Assembly: GCF_900452515.1 (NCBI RefSeq)
Contig: NZ_UGNW01000001.1
Coordinates: 3,205,001 to 3,269,000, forward strand
Length of the DNA: 64,000 nt
DNA from: Legionella birminghamensis
Lineage (GTDB): Bacteria; Pseudomonadota; Gammaproteobacteria; Legionellales; Legionellaceae
Direction of reading: 5' to 3'
Made by a program: the position numbers and the translations under genes. The notes under the pieces were generated by a model. That model was not told where the DNA came from, made no database searches, and worked only from the letters and a program-made list of their open reading frames with translations. Positions 10,301 through 18,786 of the stretch are shown here, one piece after another. How positions within the stretch are numbered: the first letter of the stretch is position 1; every line of letters starts with the position of its first letter.

Positions 10301-10417
10301 GCCATTGGAACGGTTTTGGTAAGCGGTCTGGCAATTGGCACCCTGTTTACCCTGTTTGTTCTGCCAGGAGTCTATTTACTGATTAATAGCAGGCGTCTAA
10401 TAAATCCCCAGGCCTGA
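7400..10417 (+). CDS. RND multidrug efflux pump, inner-membrane permease
   Basis: A proton-driven transporter of the hydrophobe/amphiphile efflux (HAE-1) RND family, 1005 residues, full length. Topology is the usual one: an N-terminal membrane helix, two large periplasmic loops, and two membrane blocks (residues ~335-540 and ~850-1000). Proton-relay residues are present: Asp397-Asp398 in GLVVDDAIIVLEN and Lys907 in ISKHGILIVEFANQ. The substrate cannot be read from the sequence. It forms an operon with the adaptor and probably depends on a TolC-type channel encoded elsewhere. A GC-rich hairpin (10466-10497) follows the gene. Confidence 0.95.
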   Translation: MKITSYFIKHPVVTIILNALVVIVGLLCIQSLSLREYPDITFPTISVSTSYPNASPDLVETAVTNILEDSLSGIEGLDTITSQSQSGSSEITLTFRIGTPMDRALSATQDAVGLAKSFLPTEVKSPRIERQRQNTGLPFIGIAVESSTMDFAELTHFANLRLKNEFRSVPGVSSVRVWGQPYTYNISLDPKKLYAFGINVDEVISALEKSRVSLPAGNYQNKIPSTLNSELRSVEDYENLLIKPDRKHPVFLKSLADVKLESDNSQVRVRVNGHAGIVLSVNRANDANPIEVSRQVRTTLQSVQQSLPSSVHANIILDQSQFINASLKNIQSAILEAVLLVLIIVFLFLRNWRATIIPLVTIPISLLGAMIFLKLFGFSINLMTLLAMVLAIGLVVDDAIIVLENIWRHIERGETAINAALLGAKEIGFAIVAMTFTLASVYMPFAFIDGMLGQLFVEFAVALAGSVFVSGMVALTLSPLMCATFLGSHANPRWPQIDILLSRLTERYNRLLEWVISKRWFAVLASLATISICILLYLNTPSETAPKEDRGLIGVYTPPLSSESLDDLDRKVSQFEKTTNSIRESDYKLTFMGDWGASIVLPLKPHAERKRSAEEIVGHLRPEFKNIPSVDPSVWSWNSGLPGIDDAGQGAELSLVISAPDSFRDLFDHVEKLKAVLDSSKAFESISYDLRLDTMGYSIELDNNTLGKLGLSPGQVAKTIEVFFSADKSLSFQKDSVLYNLTVKGNNNPWTLNELYLTTPEGKRVSLGAFTTMKSKSQPSTLEHYKQMRSTTLHVQFPAKTSIDKAMAQLWKLSKDELPSQYKLTWSGAAKAYTESSHTMLFLLLLALMFIYAILSIQFENFIDPLIILFTVPLACSGALAATYFSGQSLNVYSQVGLITLIGLISKHGILIVEFANQLRAKGLTASEAVKEACTLRLRPILMTTGAMIFGAIPLLLSHDAGAESRHAIGTVLVSGLAIGTLFTLFVLPGVYLLINSRRLINPQA

Positions 10418-10465
10418 TGCAACGCACCCCGGGGGCTAGCTCATAGCTATCTACACAAATACAGT

Positions 10466-10497
10466 CGAATCCCCGCGGTCGCAGCCACGGGGATTCG
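10466..10497. repeat. Solo GC-rich hairpin of the dispersed element family
   Basis: A 32-base near-perfect palindrome: a 13-base stem beginning CGAATCCCCGCGG with one mismatch, and a six-base loop. It lies in the 114-base gap between two convergent genes. The left flank (AGCTATCTACACAAAT) is also found beside the longer copies at 39.5 and 55.9 kb, so this is a single end of that element rather than an ordinary terminator. It could still stop transcription from both sides. Confidence 0.75.
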
Positions 10498-10531
10498 GAG
10501 CGGGAAAAACAGTTGTGTAGAGAGTATGGGG

Positions 10532-11806
10532 CTAGTCCCCCTGGTTCTCTTTTTTATTTATCTTCCTCATCCTTGCCGTTTTCACCATATTGTCCCCCAC
10601 CTTGAGGATTTCAATTTGAAAATCCTCTATCTGCAGGCAGCTGTCGGCGGTTGGAATATACCCCAGATGCTCGATAATAAGACCGCTTAAGGTTCGCGGC
10701 CCTATCATCGGTAATTGCCAGCCCAGTCCACGCTTTAGATGCCTGAGCGTGATACTGGCATCAACAATGATTGTATTATCCTCTTCCTGTACAATATCTT
10801 TACTCAATGCAGCAATATCGGTTGTGAACTCCCCAATGACCTCTTCAAGAATATCTTCAATGGTTACCAGCCCTTGCAAATCGCCATATTCATCCACCAC
10901 AAAGCAGCTACGCTTTTTTTCCTTGCGGAAATTGAGGAGCTGTACATTAAGCGGAGTCGCCTCCGGGACAAAATAGGGGGCATCGGCAATTCTGAGCAGT
11001 CCTTCCTTATCCAGTTTTTCCTCAAGGACGAGATTTAATACATTGCGGACATGCACCATCCCGACCAAATCATCAATACTGTTGCGAAATAATGGCAAGC
11101 GCGTATGTTGCGCTGTTTCAAGCTCATCAAGAATCTCATGCCAGGGCTGCTCCAAATCAATACCAACAATATCGACTTTCGGTATCATGATGTCTTCCAC
11201 AGTTGCCTCTTCCAAATCCAGCAAACTGATTAGCATCCCCTGATGTTCTGCGGGCAGCAAACCGCCTGCCTCATTAACAACAGAACGCAGCTCTTCACCG
11301 GTCAATGCGTCCCGCTGTACTTTGTCCAGGGAGATACCGGAGAGCCGTAAAATGCCATTATTGAAGGCGCTGATTATATAGACCAGCGGTGCCAGAATTC
11401 TTTGCAGCAGCATCAATGGCAGTGAAACCCGAAAGGCGGCTTGCTGTGGATGCAAAGCGGCCAGCGTTTTGGGCAGCATCTCGGAAAAAACAAGGATAAT
11501 AAGGGTGAGCAACAGCGCAGCCAGCGCCACACCGGTGCTCCCAAATAAACGCTGTCCAATTAAAGTGGCCAGCATTGAAGCCATGATATTGGCAAATGTA
11601 TTGCCAATTAATATGACTCCAAGCAACTTGTCAGGGCGTTGCAGCAGTTTAAACACACGAACGGCCTGTCGATTATTATTTTTAACCCAATGCTTCAACC
11701 GATAACGGTTGATGGACATCATTCCGATTTCCGAGCCCGAAAAAAAGGCGGAAAAAATAATCAGGATGAACAGGGCGATCGACAGCGTGACCAGTGAAAA
11801 CTGCAC
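10532..11806 (-). CDS. CorC/HlyC family (CNNM-like) membrane protein with CBS domains
   Basis: A 424-residue protein with an N-terminal DUF21 membrane domain of four helices (residues ~5-165). Two CBS domains follow (around MIPKVDIVGIDLEQPWHEIL and RSCFVVDEYGDLQGLVTIEDILEEVIG). The C-terminal CorC_HlyC domain includes LGWQLPMIGPRTLSGLI. The family is linked to magnesium or cobalt export. The start is a GTG preceded by AAGGA. It is divergent from ffh, with a 115-base gap. This orientation next to ffh is familiar in gammaproteobacteria, where the neighbour is often a CorC-like or cytochrome assembly gene. Confidence 0.9.
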   Translation of the reverse strand: MQFSLVTLSIALFILIIFSAFFSGSEIGMMSINRYRLKHWVKNNNRQAVRVFKLLQRPDKLLGVILIGNTFANIMASMLATLIGQRLFGSTGVALAALLLTLIILVFSEMLPKTLAALHPQQAAFRVSLPLMLLQRILAPLVYIISAFNNGILRLSGISLDKVQRDALTGEELRSVVNEAGGLLPAEHQGMLISLLDLEEATVEDIMIPKVDIVGIDLEQPWHEILDELETAQHTRLPLFRNSIDDLVGMVHVRNVLNLVLEEKLDKEGLLRIADAPYFVPEATPLNVQLLNFRKEKKRSCFVVDEYGDLQGLVTIEDILEEVIGEFTTDIAALSKDIVQEEDNTIIVDASITLRHLKRGLGWQLPMIGPRTLSGLIIEHLGYIPTADSCLQIEDFQIEILKVGDNMVKTARMRKINKKENQGD

Positions 11807-11921
11807 TTGGATTCCTTGGCTGGTTAAATTGCAAACTGAATTATACTCTTTATACAGTAAAGATTACACAGAGAGAAACACCTGTGGTACTATGATTGTT
11901 TTTTAAATCAGGCAGGCATCC

Positions 11922-13298
11922 ATGTTTGATAATTTAACTAAACGGTTGACGCAAGCGTTTAAAACATTAACTGGCCAAAGCCATTTTACTGAAGAAAATA
12001 CTCAGCAGGCACTCCGCGAAGTACGCATGTCCTTATTGGAAGCTGATGTTGCTTTGCCGGTTGTAAAACAGTTTATAGAACAGGTCAGGGAAAAAACACT
12101 CGGCCAGGCGGTCGATGATAAACTTAAGCCAGAACAGGCGCTGGTCAAAATTATCCATGACGAACTCATTGTCATCTTGGGCAGTGAACGAGCCGAACTG
12201 AACTTTAAAACACAGCCGCCGGCTGTTTTTCTCATGGCTGGTTTGCAGGGGTCTGGTAAAACGACTACTTCGGCCAAGCTCGCCCGCCATTTAAAAGAGC
12301 AGGAAAATAAAAAAGTCATGCTGGTGAGTGTGGACGTTTACCGTCCCGCAGCGATTGAACAATTACAATTGCTAGCCGAACAGCTTGGCATTACTTTTTT
12401 CCCAGCGCATGCGCAAGAGAATCCACTTGATATAGCCCAGCGCGCACTGGATAGCGCTAAAAAACAATATATGGATGTCGTCATTTTCGATACCGCGGGC
12501 CGCTTGCATATCGATAGCGAGATGATGGATGAGATCAAAGCATTGCATCATGCCGTCAAGCCAGTGGAGACCTTATTTGTCGTTGACAGTATGACGGGAC
12601 AGGATGCAGCCAATACGGCCAAGGCTTTTCACGATGCCCTGCCCTTAACTGGTATTATCCTAACCAAAACGGATGGGGATGCCCGCGGTGGAGCGGCCTT
12701 ATCCGTGAAGCAGATTACAGGCCAGCCCATCAAGTTCATGGGAACAGGTGAGAAAATTGATGCCCTCGAGCCATTCTATCCCGATCGGGTCGCCTCCCGT
12801 ATTTTGGGAATGGGTGACATCCTGACGCTGATTGAAGAAGTTGAGCGCAAAGCCGATAAGAAGACCAGCGAAAAGCTGGCACAAAAGCTGAAAAAGGGGC
12901 GTGGTTTTGATTTGGAGGATTTCAAACAGCAACTTCTGCAAATGAATAACATGGGCGGCATCAGCAGCATGATGAGCAAACTGCCCGGCATGAGCCAAAT
13001 TCCGCAGCAGGCGATGTCTCAGGTGAATGATAAAGCATTGGCAAAAACCATTGCTATCATCAACTCAATGACTAAAAAAGAGCGCCGTATGCCTAAAATT
13101 ATTATTGGTTCCCGCAAGAAGCGGATTGCAGAAGGCTCCGGCACACAGATTCAGGATGTAAATCGATTATTAAAGCAATATGAGCAAATGCAAAAAATGA
13201 TGAAAAAAATCGCCAAGCCCGGCGCACTGAAACAAATGATGCGTGGATTGGGCGGTTTAACTGGCATGAAGGGTATTTTACCCGACGATTTCAAATAA
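11922..13298 (+). CDS. ffh: Signal recognition particle GTPase Ffh
   Basis: The protein subunit of the signal recognition particle; with 4.5S RNA it targets nascent membrane proteins to FtsY. Standard length (458 residues) and domain order: N domain (1-90), G domain with P-loop GLQGSGKTTTSAKLA (about 105-120), DTAGR and TKTDGDARGG, then the Met-rich M domain (LQMNNMGGISSMMSKLPGM and EQMQKMMKK) with the RNA-binding segment RKKRIAEGSG. It reads into the rpsP operon after an 83-base gap that holds a separate promoter. Confidence 0.98.
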   Translation: MFDNLTKRLTQAFKTLTGQSHFTEENTQQALREVRMSLLEADVALPVVKQFIEQVREKTLGQAVDDKLKPEQALVKIIHDELIVILGSERAELNFKTQPPAVFLMAGLQGSGKTTTSAKLARHLKEQENKKVMLVSVDVYRPAAIEQLQLLAEQLGITFFPAHAQENPLDIAQRALDSAKKQYMDVVIFDTAGRLHIDSEMMDEIKALHHAVKPVETLFVVDSMTGQDAANTAKAFHDALPLTGIILTKTDGDARGGAALSVKQITGQPIKFMGTGEKIDALEPFYPDRVASRILGMGDILTLIEEVERKADKKTSEKLAQKLKKGRGFDLEDFKQQLLQMNNMGGISSMMSKLPGMSQIPQQAMSQVNDKALAKTIAIINSMTKKERRMPKIIIGSRKKRIAEGSGTQIQDVNRLLKQYEQMQKMMKKIAKPGALKQMMRGLGGLTGMKGILPDDFK

Positions 13299-13311
13299 TT
13301 GTCAGAATGAC

Positions 13312-13340
13312 TTCACATGTCGTGTGAATTTTCGTACAAT
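13312..13340 (+). promoter_or_regulatory. Promoter of the rpsP-rimM-trmD-rplS operon
   Basis: A sigma-70-like pair: TTCACA at 13312-13317 and TACAAT at 13335-13340, separated by 17 bases. It lies 41 bases before the rpsP ATG, which has a GAGG Shine-Dalgarno sequence (AGAGGAAAATA then ATG). Both boxes are one mismatch-class sites with ideal spacing. Confidence 0.6.
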
Positions 13341-13381
13341 ACACGGCATTTTTACGTAACCACTCTTAGAAGAGGAAAATA

Positions 13382-13639
13382 ATGGTCGTTATACGTTTAT
13401 CAAGAGCAGGCGCTAAAAAGCGTCCTTTTTACCATATGGTTGTTACAGACAGCCGCAAACGTCGTGATGGAAACTATATCGAACGTATCGGTTATTTTAA
13501 CCCAATCGCCAAGGGACAGGAAATTCGTCTTCACATTGAAATGGATAAGCTAGCCCATTGGACCAATGTTGGCGCTCAGTTGTCTGACCGTGTAAGCGCT
13601 CTTGTTAAAGAACATAAGAAGAAAGCTGACGCTGAATAA
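13382..13639 (+). CDS. rpsP: 30S ribosomal protein S16
   Basis: Ribosomal protein S16, 85 residues, within the usual range. It starts with the characteristic [21 protein letters not shown] and contains [17 protein letters not shown], both family signatures. First gene of the S16-RimM-TrmD-L19 operon, whose order is conserved across most bacteria. Confidence 0.98.
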   Translation: MVVIRLSRAGAKKRPFYHMVVTDSRKRRDGNYIERIGYFNPIAKGQEIRLHIEMDKLAHWTNVGAQLSDRVSALVKEHKKKADAE

Positions 13640-13640
13640 C

Positions 13641-14150
13641 GTGAGTGATGCAGCTGACTGGATTATTGTAGGTCGTTTTGGTCGAGTGCATGGCATTAAA
13701 GGCCTTATTACCGTTCATTCGTTTACAGAACCGCGTAATAATATTCTCGACTATGCAGACTGGCATATGTCAATTAATAAACAGTGGCAACCTGTTGAAC
13801 TTTCACAAGTTGAACTGAGCGACAAGCACATCCTGGTTAAAGTCAAAGGCTATGATGAGCGGGAAAAAGCGGCCAGTCTGACAAACATTGACATTGCGAT
13901 TCATAGCAGGCAATTGCCTGTGCTGGACCCGGGTGAGTTTTATTGGCATCAACTTGTTGGGCTTAAAGTGATTAACCAATCGAATGAATTATTAGGTACG
14001 GTCACTGAAGTAATAGCGACAGGCTCCAATGATGTTCTGATTGTAAAGGGAGAGCGCCGCTATCTGATTCCATATCTACCCGGTCAATATGTTGTAAAGG
14101 TTGATTTAAGCCAGCAAACCATTCTGGTCGATTGGGATGCCGACTTCTAA
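13641..14150 (+). CDS. rimM: 16S rRNA processing protein RimM
   Basis: RimM binds S19 and helps mature the 3' domain of the 30S subunit. The N-terminal RimM domain opens with IIVGRFGRVHGIKG, and the C-terminal PRC-barrel covers FYWHQLVGLKVINQ to LIPYLPGQYV. I use the GTG at 13641, which gives 169 residues and begins right after the rpsP stop. The upstream ATG at 13602 lies inside rpsP and adds only an atypical basic tail. The stop codon overlaps the trmD start (TAATG). Confidence 0.95.
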   Translation: MSDAADWIIVGRFGRVHGIKGLITVHSFTEPRNNILDYADWHMSINKQWQPVELSQVELSDKHILVKVKGYDEREKAASLTNIDIAIHSRQLPVLDPGEFYWHQLVGLKVINQSNELLGTVTEVIATGSNDVLIVKGERRYLIPYLPGQYVVKVDLSQQTILVDWDADF

Positions 14151-14896
14151 TGTTACATCTCGGTGTGATTAGTCTCCTTCCAGAGATTTTTGACAGTTTG
14201 AGTTATGGTGTTACTGGCAGAGCGCTTGAGCAGGGCTTGGCTCGAATTGACCATTGGACACCCCGGGATTGGGCAAACAGGCCATATCGCCAAATTGACG
14301 ACAAGCCTTATGGCGGTGGTCCTGGCATGGTAATGATGTATGAGCCCTTGCATGCCGCAATAGAGCATGCCAAAACCATTCTGCCTTCAGGATTTCGGAC
14401 TATCTATCTGAGTCCCCAGGGCAGGCAAATCAGGCAAAAAGACCTGAATGAAATAGCTGCACAGAAGCAGTCTTTGCTTTTTATAGCAGGACGGTATGAA
14501 GGAATTGACGAGCGAATTATCCAACAGCATGTTGATGAAGAATGGACTGTTGGGGATTTCGTAATGAGCGGCGGCGAACTGGCCGCCATGATTTTTATTG
14601 ATGCAATTTTGCGTTTATTGCCCGGCAGTCTGGGCCATGTGGATTCTGCAGAGCAGGATTCGTTTATGAATGGCTTACTGGACTGTCCGCATTACACCCG
14701 GCCAGCCTCGGTGAACGGCCTCGATGTACCGAAAGTTTTGTTAAATGGGAACCATCGGGATATAGAGCGGTGGCGGCGCAAGGCATCTTTAGGAAATACC
14801 TGGTTGAAAAGACCGGATTTACTGGAAAAAATCGATTTAAGCGATTTGGACAAAGAGTTACTGAGCGAGTTTCAAAACGAGCACAGAAACTCCTGA
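14150..14896 (+). CDS. trmD: tRNA (guanine-N1)-methyltransferase TrmD
   Basis: TrmD methylates G37 of tRNAs that read CNN codons and prevents +1 frameshifting. The ATG at 14150 overlaps the rimM stop by one base and gives 248 residues starting MLHLGVISLLPEIFDSL, the expected family start; the in-frame upstream codon at 14132 lies within rimM. The SPOUT knot residues are visible: KPYGGGPGMVM, then AGRYEGIDERII, and WTVGDFVMSGGELAAM. Confidence 0.97.
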   Translation: MLHLGVISLLPEIFDSLSYGVTGRALEQGLARIDHWTPRDWANRPYRQIDDKPYGGGPGMVMMYEPLHAAIEHAKTILPSGFRTIYLSPQGRQIRQKDLNEIAAQKQSLLFIAGRYEGIDERIIQQHVDEEWTVGDFVMSGGELAAMIFIDAILRLLPGSLGHVDSAEQDSFMNGLLDCPHYTRPASVNGLDVPKVLLNGNHRDIERWRRKASLGNTWLKRPDLLEKIDLSDLDKELLSEFQNEHRNS

Positions 14897-15008
14897 TAAA
14901 GCAACTGGGGTGTTACTTTCCGCTGACAGCAGTATGCCTGCAGCATCAGGAAGCATCCTGAATAACTGGCTCTCGCAGCGACAGACCATACTTGAGGAGT
15001 GATGATTC

Positions 15009-15374
15009 ATGACTAACATTATTGATCAGCTGAATGCCGAGCAGATGCAAGGCAAAAATATTCCTGATTTCAGCCCAGGTGATACCGTTTTAGTACAGGT
15101 AAAAGTGAAAGAAGGCACCCGTGAGCGTTTACAGGCTTTTGAAGGCGTTGTAATTGCCAAACGCAACCGCGGCTTAAACTCTGCGTTTACTGTGCGTAAA
15201 ATTTCTCATAACGTTGGTGTTGAGCGTGTATTCCAAACTTACAGCCCTATCGTTGACAGCATCACTGTAAAACGCCGCGGGGACGTTCGCCGTGCTAAAT
15301 TGTATTATCTGCGTGATTTGGCAGGCCGCGCTGCCCGTATCAAAGAGAAGTTAGCCACCAAGAAAGAAGATTGA
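15009..15374 (+). CDS. rplS: 50S ribosomal protein L19
   Basis: Ribosomal protein L19 (121 residues), located at the 30S-50S interface. The SH3-like core shows [22 protein letters not shown] and [21 protein letters not shown]. It is the last gene of the operon, 112 bases after trmD, with a GAGGAG Shine-Dalgarno sequence before the ATG. A hairpin follows at 15403-15434. Confidence 0.98.
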   Translation: MTNIIDQLNAEQMQGKNIPDFSPGDTVLVQVKVKEGTRERLQAFEGVVIAKRNRGLNSAFTVRKISHNVGVERVFQTYSPIVDSITVKRRGDVRRAKLYYLRDLAGRAARIKEKLATKKED

Positions 15375-15402
15375 TTTAGTCTTCTGATTTGTATGAAAAC
15401 GC

Positions 15403-15434
15403 CTGGTTACCGCGCTTTATGCGCGGATACCCAG
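15403..15434 (+). terminator. Hairpin downstream of rplS
   Basis: A 32-base stem-loop (left arm CTGGTTACCGCGC, loop TTTAT, right arm GCGCGGATACCCAG with one bulge) begins 28 bases after the rplS stop. There is no U-run after it, so it is either a non-canonical terminator or an RNA-stabilising 3' end. A second repeat hairpin follows at once. Confidence 0.45.
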
Positions 15435-15442
15435 CGAGACCA

Positions 15443-15471
15443 TCGAGATGCCGCTAAAGCGGCTCCTCAGG
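15443..15471. repeat. Palindromic repeat, copy 1 (CCTGAGGAGCCGCT family)
   Basis: A 29-base palindromic repeat. Its reverse complement, beginning CCTGAGGAGCCGCT and ending CTCGA, recurs almost unchanged at 27942-27969. The core GCCGCTAAAGCGGC is a perfect hairpin. It lies in the convergent gap between rplS and the FAD monooxygenase. Confidence 0.65.
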
Positions 15472-15487
15472 TCGAACAGATCGAGGT

Positions 15488-17461
15488 TTAATTTTTACCT
15501 AAACCAGTCTGATGTTCCGCACTGTCATAATTCCTCGTCTCCATCTGAGGCTTTTGATTGAACAGCGAAAAATATTGACGGACCGCTTTCGGGTCTACTA
15601 CCCCATCTTTCATGACTTCTTTGTAAGCAATATGCTCATCATGGGCAATATCAGTAATTTGTGTATGACGCATCGCTTTTTTGAATTTACGATGCATATC
15701 ATCGCACATCGCCAGAATATCATAGGTGGATTGAGCGCTTGGCTCATGATCTTTCAGTGTTTCTTCAAATTGATCGATAGACTTTCTGCCCAGTTTGGCG
15801 ATCTTGCGCATACTGCTATTGTCTTCAATTCGCTTGGGTCCCCAGATCGCCTTGTAAACCATTGTTGAAAATCCTCTGGTAATTGGTTTTAGCAGCCAGG
15901 TCAAAGGCGTTGTTACTATTTCAATACCTCCCCTCAACAAGCTGAAAACACCATCCACAAATCGCCAGGGATTTAAAGTAAATAAGCCGACAAGGGTTTT
16001 GGCAAAACCGCTGCCCAAATTAGCCAGACCCATTAAAGGCTGCCGCATATCCTGCTTAAGAGGATAATAGGAATCAGTCGATTTATAGGGGGTGAAAAAA
16101 TCCGTGAATAATTTGATAATCTTCTTGAGGTGATGCCTGACAGGAATATAAGACCAGTCCCCCAATCTCACGGGATCATAGCTGCGATGCGGGTATTTTC
16201 TCCATTCCTTTTCCAATCTTACCTCATGGGCTGGAGCCTGTTGTAAATTAAAATAGGCATTCAGCAAGCCCTCGGAAGCATCATTATCTTCCATCACTGA
16301 AACCCCTTTGAATAAGGCCACTTTTTCCATGAATCGCATCGGGATACGGATATTGCGCTTGCTGTATTGCGATACCTGATTCACTTTTCTGGGCGCAAAC
16401 TCCTCTGTGAACCATTTCTGGTACTCAGCCAACCCCGCCTCCACAGCTTCAGTATTTGCAAACTTATCTTTAATTTGTTCTTTCATGGAGCCGATGAAAA
16501 TTGCTGCGGCTTCGTTTCCGGCATTCAAGCCCATAAAATAGGAAAGACCCAGACTGGCATCACCCACTAATTGCACATTCACCCTGGATCCGTCTTGTCG
16601 TTCTACCTGTTTGCTCACTTGTTTGGCATGCGTGGCAGGCGCTTCATTTACACTGACACGAACAGTCTTCATATCTATTAAAGAGCGTTCCTTATGGCAT
16701 TTTTGAATTTTATGCTCCAGATAACGGCTAAGGAAATGTCGTATATGCTCCGGGATTTTGTCCTTGTCGTCAGAATTTAAGTAAATTGGCTTTTTGGATA
16801 CAGCTACTTTTGTCAGATGCTGAAATACCTCTTTCGAGATCATCATCTGCATGGTAATCGGCGTTTTGCCATCCGCATAGTGGCCGACATACTCATTAGC
16901 GATGAGGCCATTGCGAGCCATTTCCTGATAAAAAGCTGCTGTTGCTATCCCGGAGTCTTTATACTCGCCATTAATTTCGTATCGAAGCTGCAATACGTAA
17001 TCAAATTCATGCTTGACTTGATTCTCTTCGCCAAAAAAACTTTGACTCACAACACTATGCGTTCCGTCTGCGCCAATGATCATTTTAGCGTCAGGATAGG
17101 CTTCAAGCACTTTTTCCCTGATATTTTCTTCGGTAATTTCTTCAATGATAATTTTGGAAGGATCAAAACCAGATTCGGTTTCCTGGCTTAAATCTTTATA
17201 TAATTCTTCAAGCTCGCTGGTGCGGATATGCGGATCTTTTTTTAGTCTTTCAAGCAAAGGTTTCAAACGAGGATGGTTTTCTGTTTCAGTCGCTTTCATC
17301 ATCGCTTCCATATGTTCCCATTTCATTACAAGCGTGTGTTTGCGCTGGTATTCACTGTATTTTTCGTAAATGACAATATTTAAGGCGGGGTTTATTTTCT
17401 TCATCGACCAGGCATAGAGAAGCCCGATAGGACCAGCACCGACCACGACAACATCAACCAT
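15488..17461 (-). CDS. FAD-dependent monooxygenase-like protein with long C-terminal extension
   Basis: A 657-residue flavoprotein of the aromatic hydroxylase/MICAL-like fold. The FAD-binding Rossmann motif is at the very N-terminus (VVVVGAGPIGLLYAWSM), the DG motif is MIIGADGTHSVV and the second FAD contact is QLVGDASLGLSYFMGLNAGN. There is no signal peptide. Past residue ~400 the sequence no longer resembles such enzymes: about 250 extra residues include a Gly/Phe/Leu-rich, probably amphipathic membrane-binding stretch (about 475-540), then a charged helical tail. It is monocistronic. A role as a secreted host-targeting enzyme is possible but not shown; the substrate is unknown. Confidence 0.75.
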   Translation of the reverse strand: MVDVVVVGAGPIGLLYAWSMKKINPALNIVIYEKYSEYQRKHTLVMKWEHMEAMMKATETENHPRLKPLLERLKKDPHIRTSELEELYKDLSQETESGFDPSKIIIEEITEENIREKVLEAYPDAKMIIGADGTHSVVSQSFFGEENQVKHEFDYVLQLRYEINGEYKDSGIATAAFYQEMARNGLIANEYVGHYADGKTPITMQMMISKEVFQHLTKVAVSKKPIYLNSDDKDKIPEHIRHFLSRYLEHKIQKCHKERSLIDMKTVRVSVNEAPATHAKQVSKQVERQDGSRVNVQLVGDASLGLSYFMGLNAGNEAAAIFIGSMKEQIKDKFANTEAVEAGLAEYQKWFTEEFAPRKVNQVSQYSKRNIRIPMRFMEKVALFKGVSVMEDNDASEGLLNAYFNLQQAPAHEVRLEKEWRKYPHRSYDPVRLGDWSYIPVRHHLKKIIKLFTDFFTPYKSTDSYYPLKQDMRQPLMGLANLGSGFAKTLVGLFTLNPWRFVDGVFSLLRGGIEIVTTPLTWLLKPITRGFSTMVYKAIWGPKRIEDNSSMRKIAKLGRKSIDQFEETLKDHEPSAQSTYDILAMCDDMHRKFKKAMRHTQITDIAHDEHIAYKEVMKDGVVDPKAVRQYFSLFNQKPQMETRNYDSAEHQTGLGKN

Positions 17462-17518
17462 AATTACTCTCCAGGAGTGCGTAAAATTTGCACTATTATA
17501 CCCTTATGTGTGCAAAAA

Positions 17519-18382
17519 TCAAGCACTTTTCACCTGGAGCTTCCTGTCTGTAGCAGGCGAGTTGTCACATCCAATAACGGTCTGGATGCAGTTCTTGCCC
17601 AAAAATAACAGCCAGCTTTGCGGAGCCTCGACCATCTCGCGAAAACTCATCGGCGGCTGCATTCTTCGCAAATAATGGAGTTCCCATTCAAGGGGCTGCT
17701 GCGCTTTTATTTCATCCAGTAGAAATTTTACCTTCTCCCAGTCGATCGTCGTTTTCATTGATTTGTTCAAATAGTCGTTGAGTAACTTTACCAGCCCCAG
17801 ACGGACGGACTCTGCCATGGAGTCAGTCTTCCCAAGCTGTTCTATATAATCACTGCAGATTTCACGATAGGGCTCCAGGAACTCAACATTCATTCTTAAT
17901 ACTGCAATCTCGGTTTCGAGCTTCTGAGAATCCTTGTCAAGCTGTTCAAATTCTATGTCAAGCATTTTGTTGTTTTTAGTGGCTGTAAGAACGGGATTTT
18001 CTCTTCCCATATATTCGAGAACCGCCTTGCTGTCCCACTGCTCATTCGAACCCCAGGGATCATTGGTTGCATAGAACATCAGTTGGCTATTTTTAAAATA
18101 AACGACATACTGAAGCGCAGCGCTTATGAACTGAGTACAACCATATCCCGCTGCGCCCTTAAACAGACTTTCACCCTGTGCAGCATAAAGAAGGCTAATA
18201 TGCTTCATGTCTTCCAAACGAAATCCATATCGGATTAATTCAAATGTAGCAATCGGCAACAAATCATCGCCGCTCCCAGGCTTTGCACCGCATTTTTGTT
18301 CAAGATAAATGATCCAGTCCAGTGCACGGAGATAGTCACCCGCCCGTAAAAAATCGAGATAATCCTTGGTTGTTAATGCCAC
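17519..18382 (-). CDS. Hypothetical protein, 287 residues
   Basis: Not recognised. A soluble-looking protein with no signal peptide. The first 130 residues are mixed alpha/beta (YLDFLRAGDYLRALDWIIYL is a clear helix). A coiled-coil-like segment follows around residues 145-175 (EFEQLDKDSQKLETEIAVL), and the C-terminal half is helical. It lies 57 bases upstream of the FAD monooxygenase on the same strand, so the two could be co-transcribed. The divergent gene at 18471 is unrelated. Confidence 0.7.
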   Translation of the reverse strand: MALTTKDYLDFLRAGDYLRALDWIIYLEQKCGAKPGSGDDLLPIATFELIRYGFRLEDMKHISLLYAAQGESLFKGAAGYGCTQFISAALQYVVYFKNSQLMFYATNDPWGSNEQWDSKAVLEYMGRENPVLTATKNNKMLDIEFEQLDKDSQKLETEIAVLRMNVEFLEPYREICSDYIEQLGKTDSMAESVRLGLVKLLNDYLNKSMKTTIDWEKVKFLLDEIKAQQPLEWELHYLRRMQPPMSFREMVEAPQSWLLFLGKNCIQTVIGCDNSPATDRKLQVKSA

Positions 18383-18470
18383 GCTGCTACTCCTTGCAAG
18401 GGCTTATCCCACTAAAGAAATAATGGCAATAGCCGATATGGTAATTAAACAATAATAAAAAGAGCCTGCC

Positions 18471-18746
18471 ATGAAAAAAAGTATAGCGTCCCTTTTGTTC
18501 ATCTTGCCAGTTTCCTTATCATTTGCAAACTGCGATATTACCCGTTTTCGATGGGAATGTGATTTACCTTTGAAACCGGGCCCCTCCGCTTCGGCTCACT
18601 CGCTGGTTTATTGCGGTAACAGCTATGGTTATATGACTAAAGCCCAATATGATTTACTCTCACGCTATCATCGACGCAGCGTTAATATGGTGCTGAAGAT
18701 TAATGGTGAATACGTTGACAGCCCATGTATACCGGCAGAACGATAG
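18471..18746 (+). CDS. Small secreted hypothetical protein
   Basis: A 91-residue protein with a clean Sec signal peptide ([18 protein letters not shown], cleavage after SFA). The mature part is about 70 residues with four cysteines ([21 protein letters not shown] and a C-terminal SPC), suggesting two disulfides in the periplasm or outside the cell. No family recognised. It is followed by the metallopeptidase gene after 40 bases. Confidence 0.7.
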   Translation: MKKSIASLLFILPVSLSFANCDITRFRWECDLPLKPGPSASAHSLVYCGNSYGYMTKAQYDLLSRYHRRSVNMVLKINGEYVDSPCIPAER

Positions 18747-18786
18747 AGCAGTTATAATGGGCTTTTGAGTTAATCGGGATGGCAGC

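Noticed and set aside
10418-10531. An ordinary rho-independent terminator after the RND pump
   Set aside because: The hairpin shares both stem and flanks with the dispersed element and has no U-run; it is better called a solo element end.
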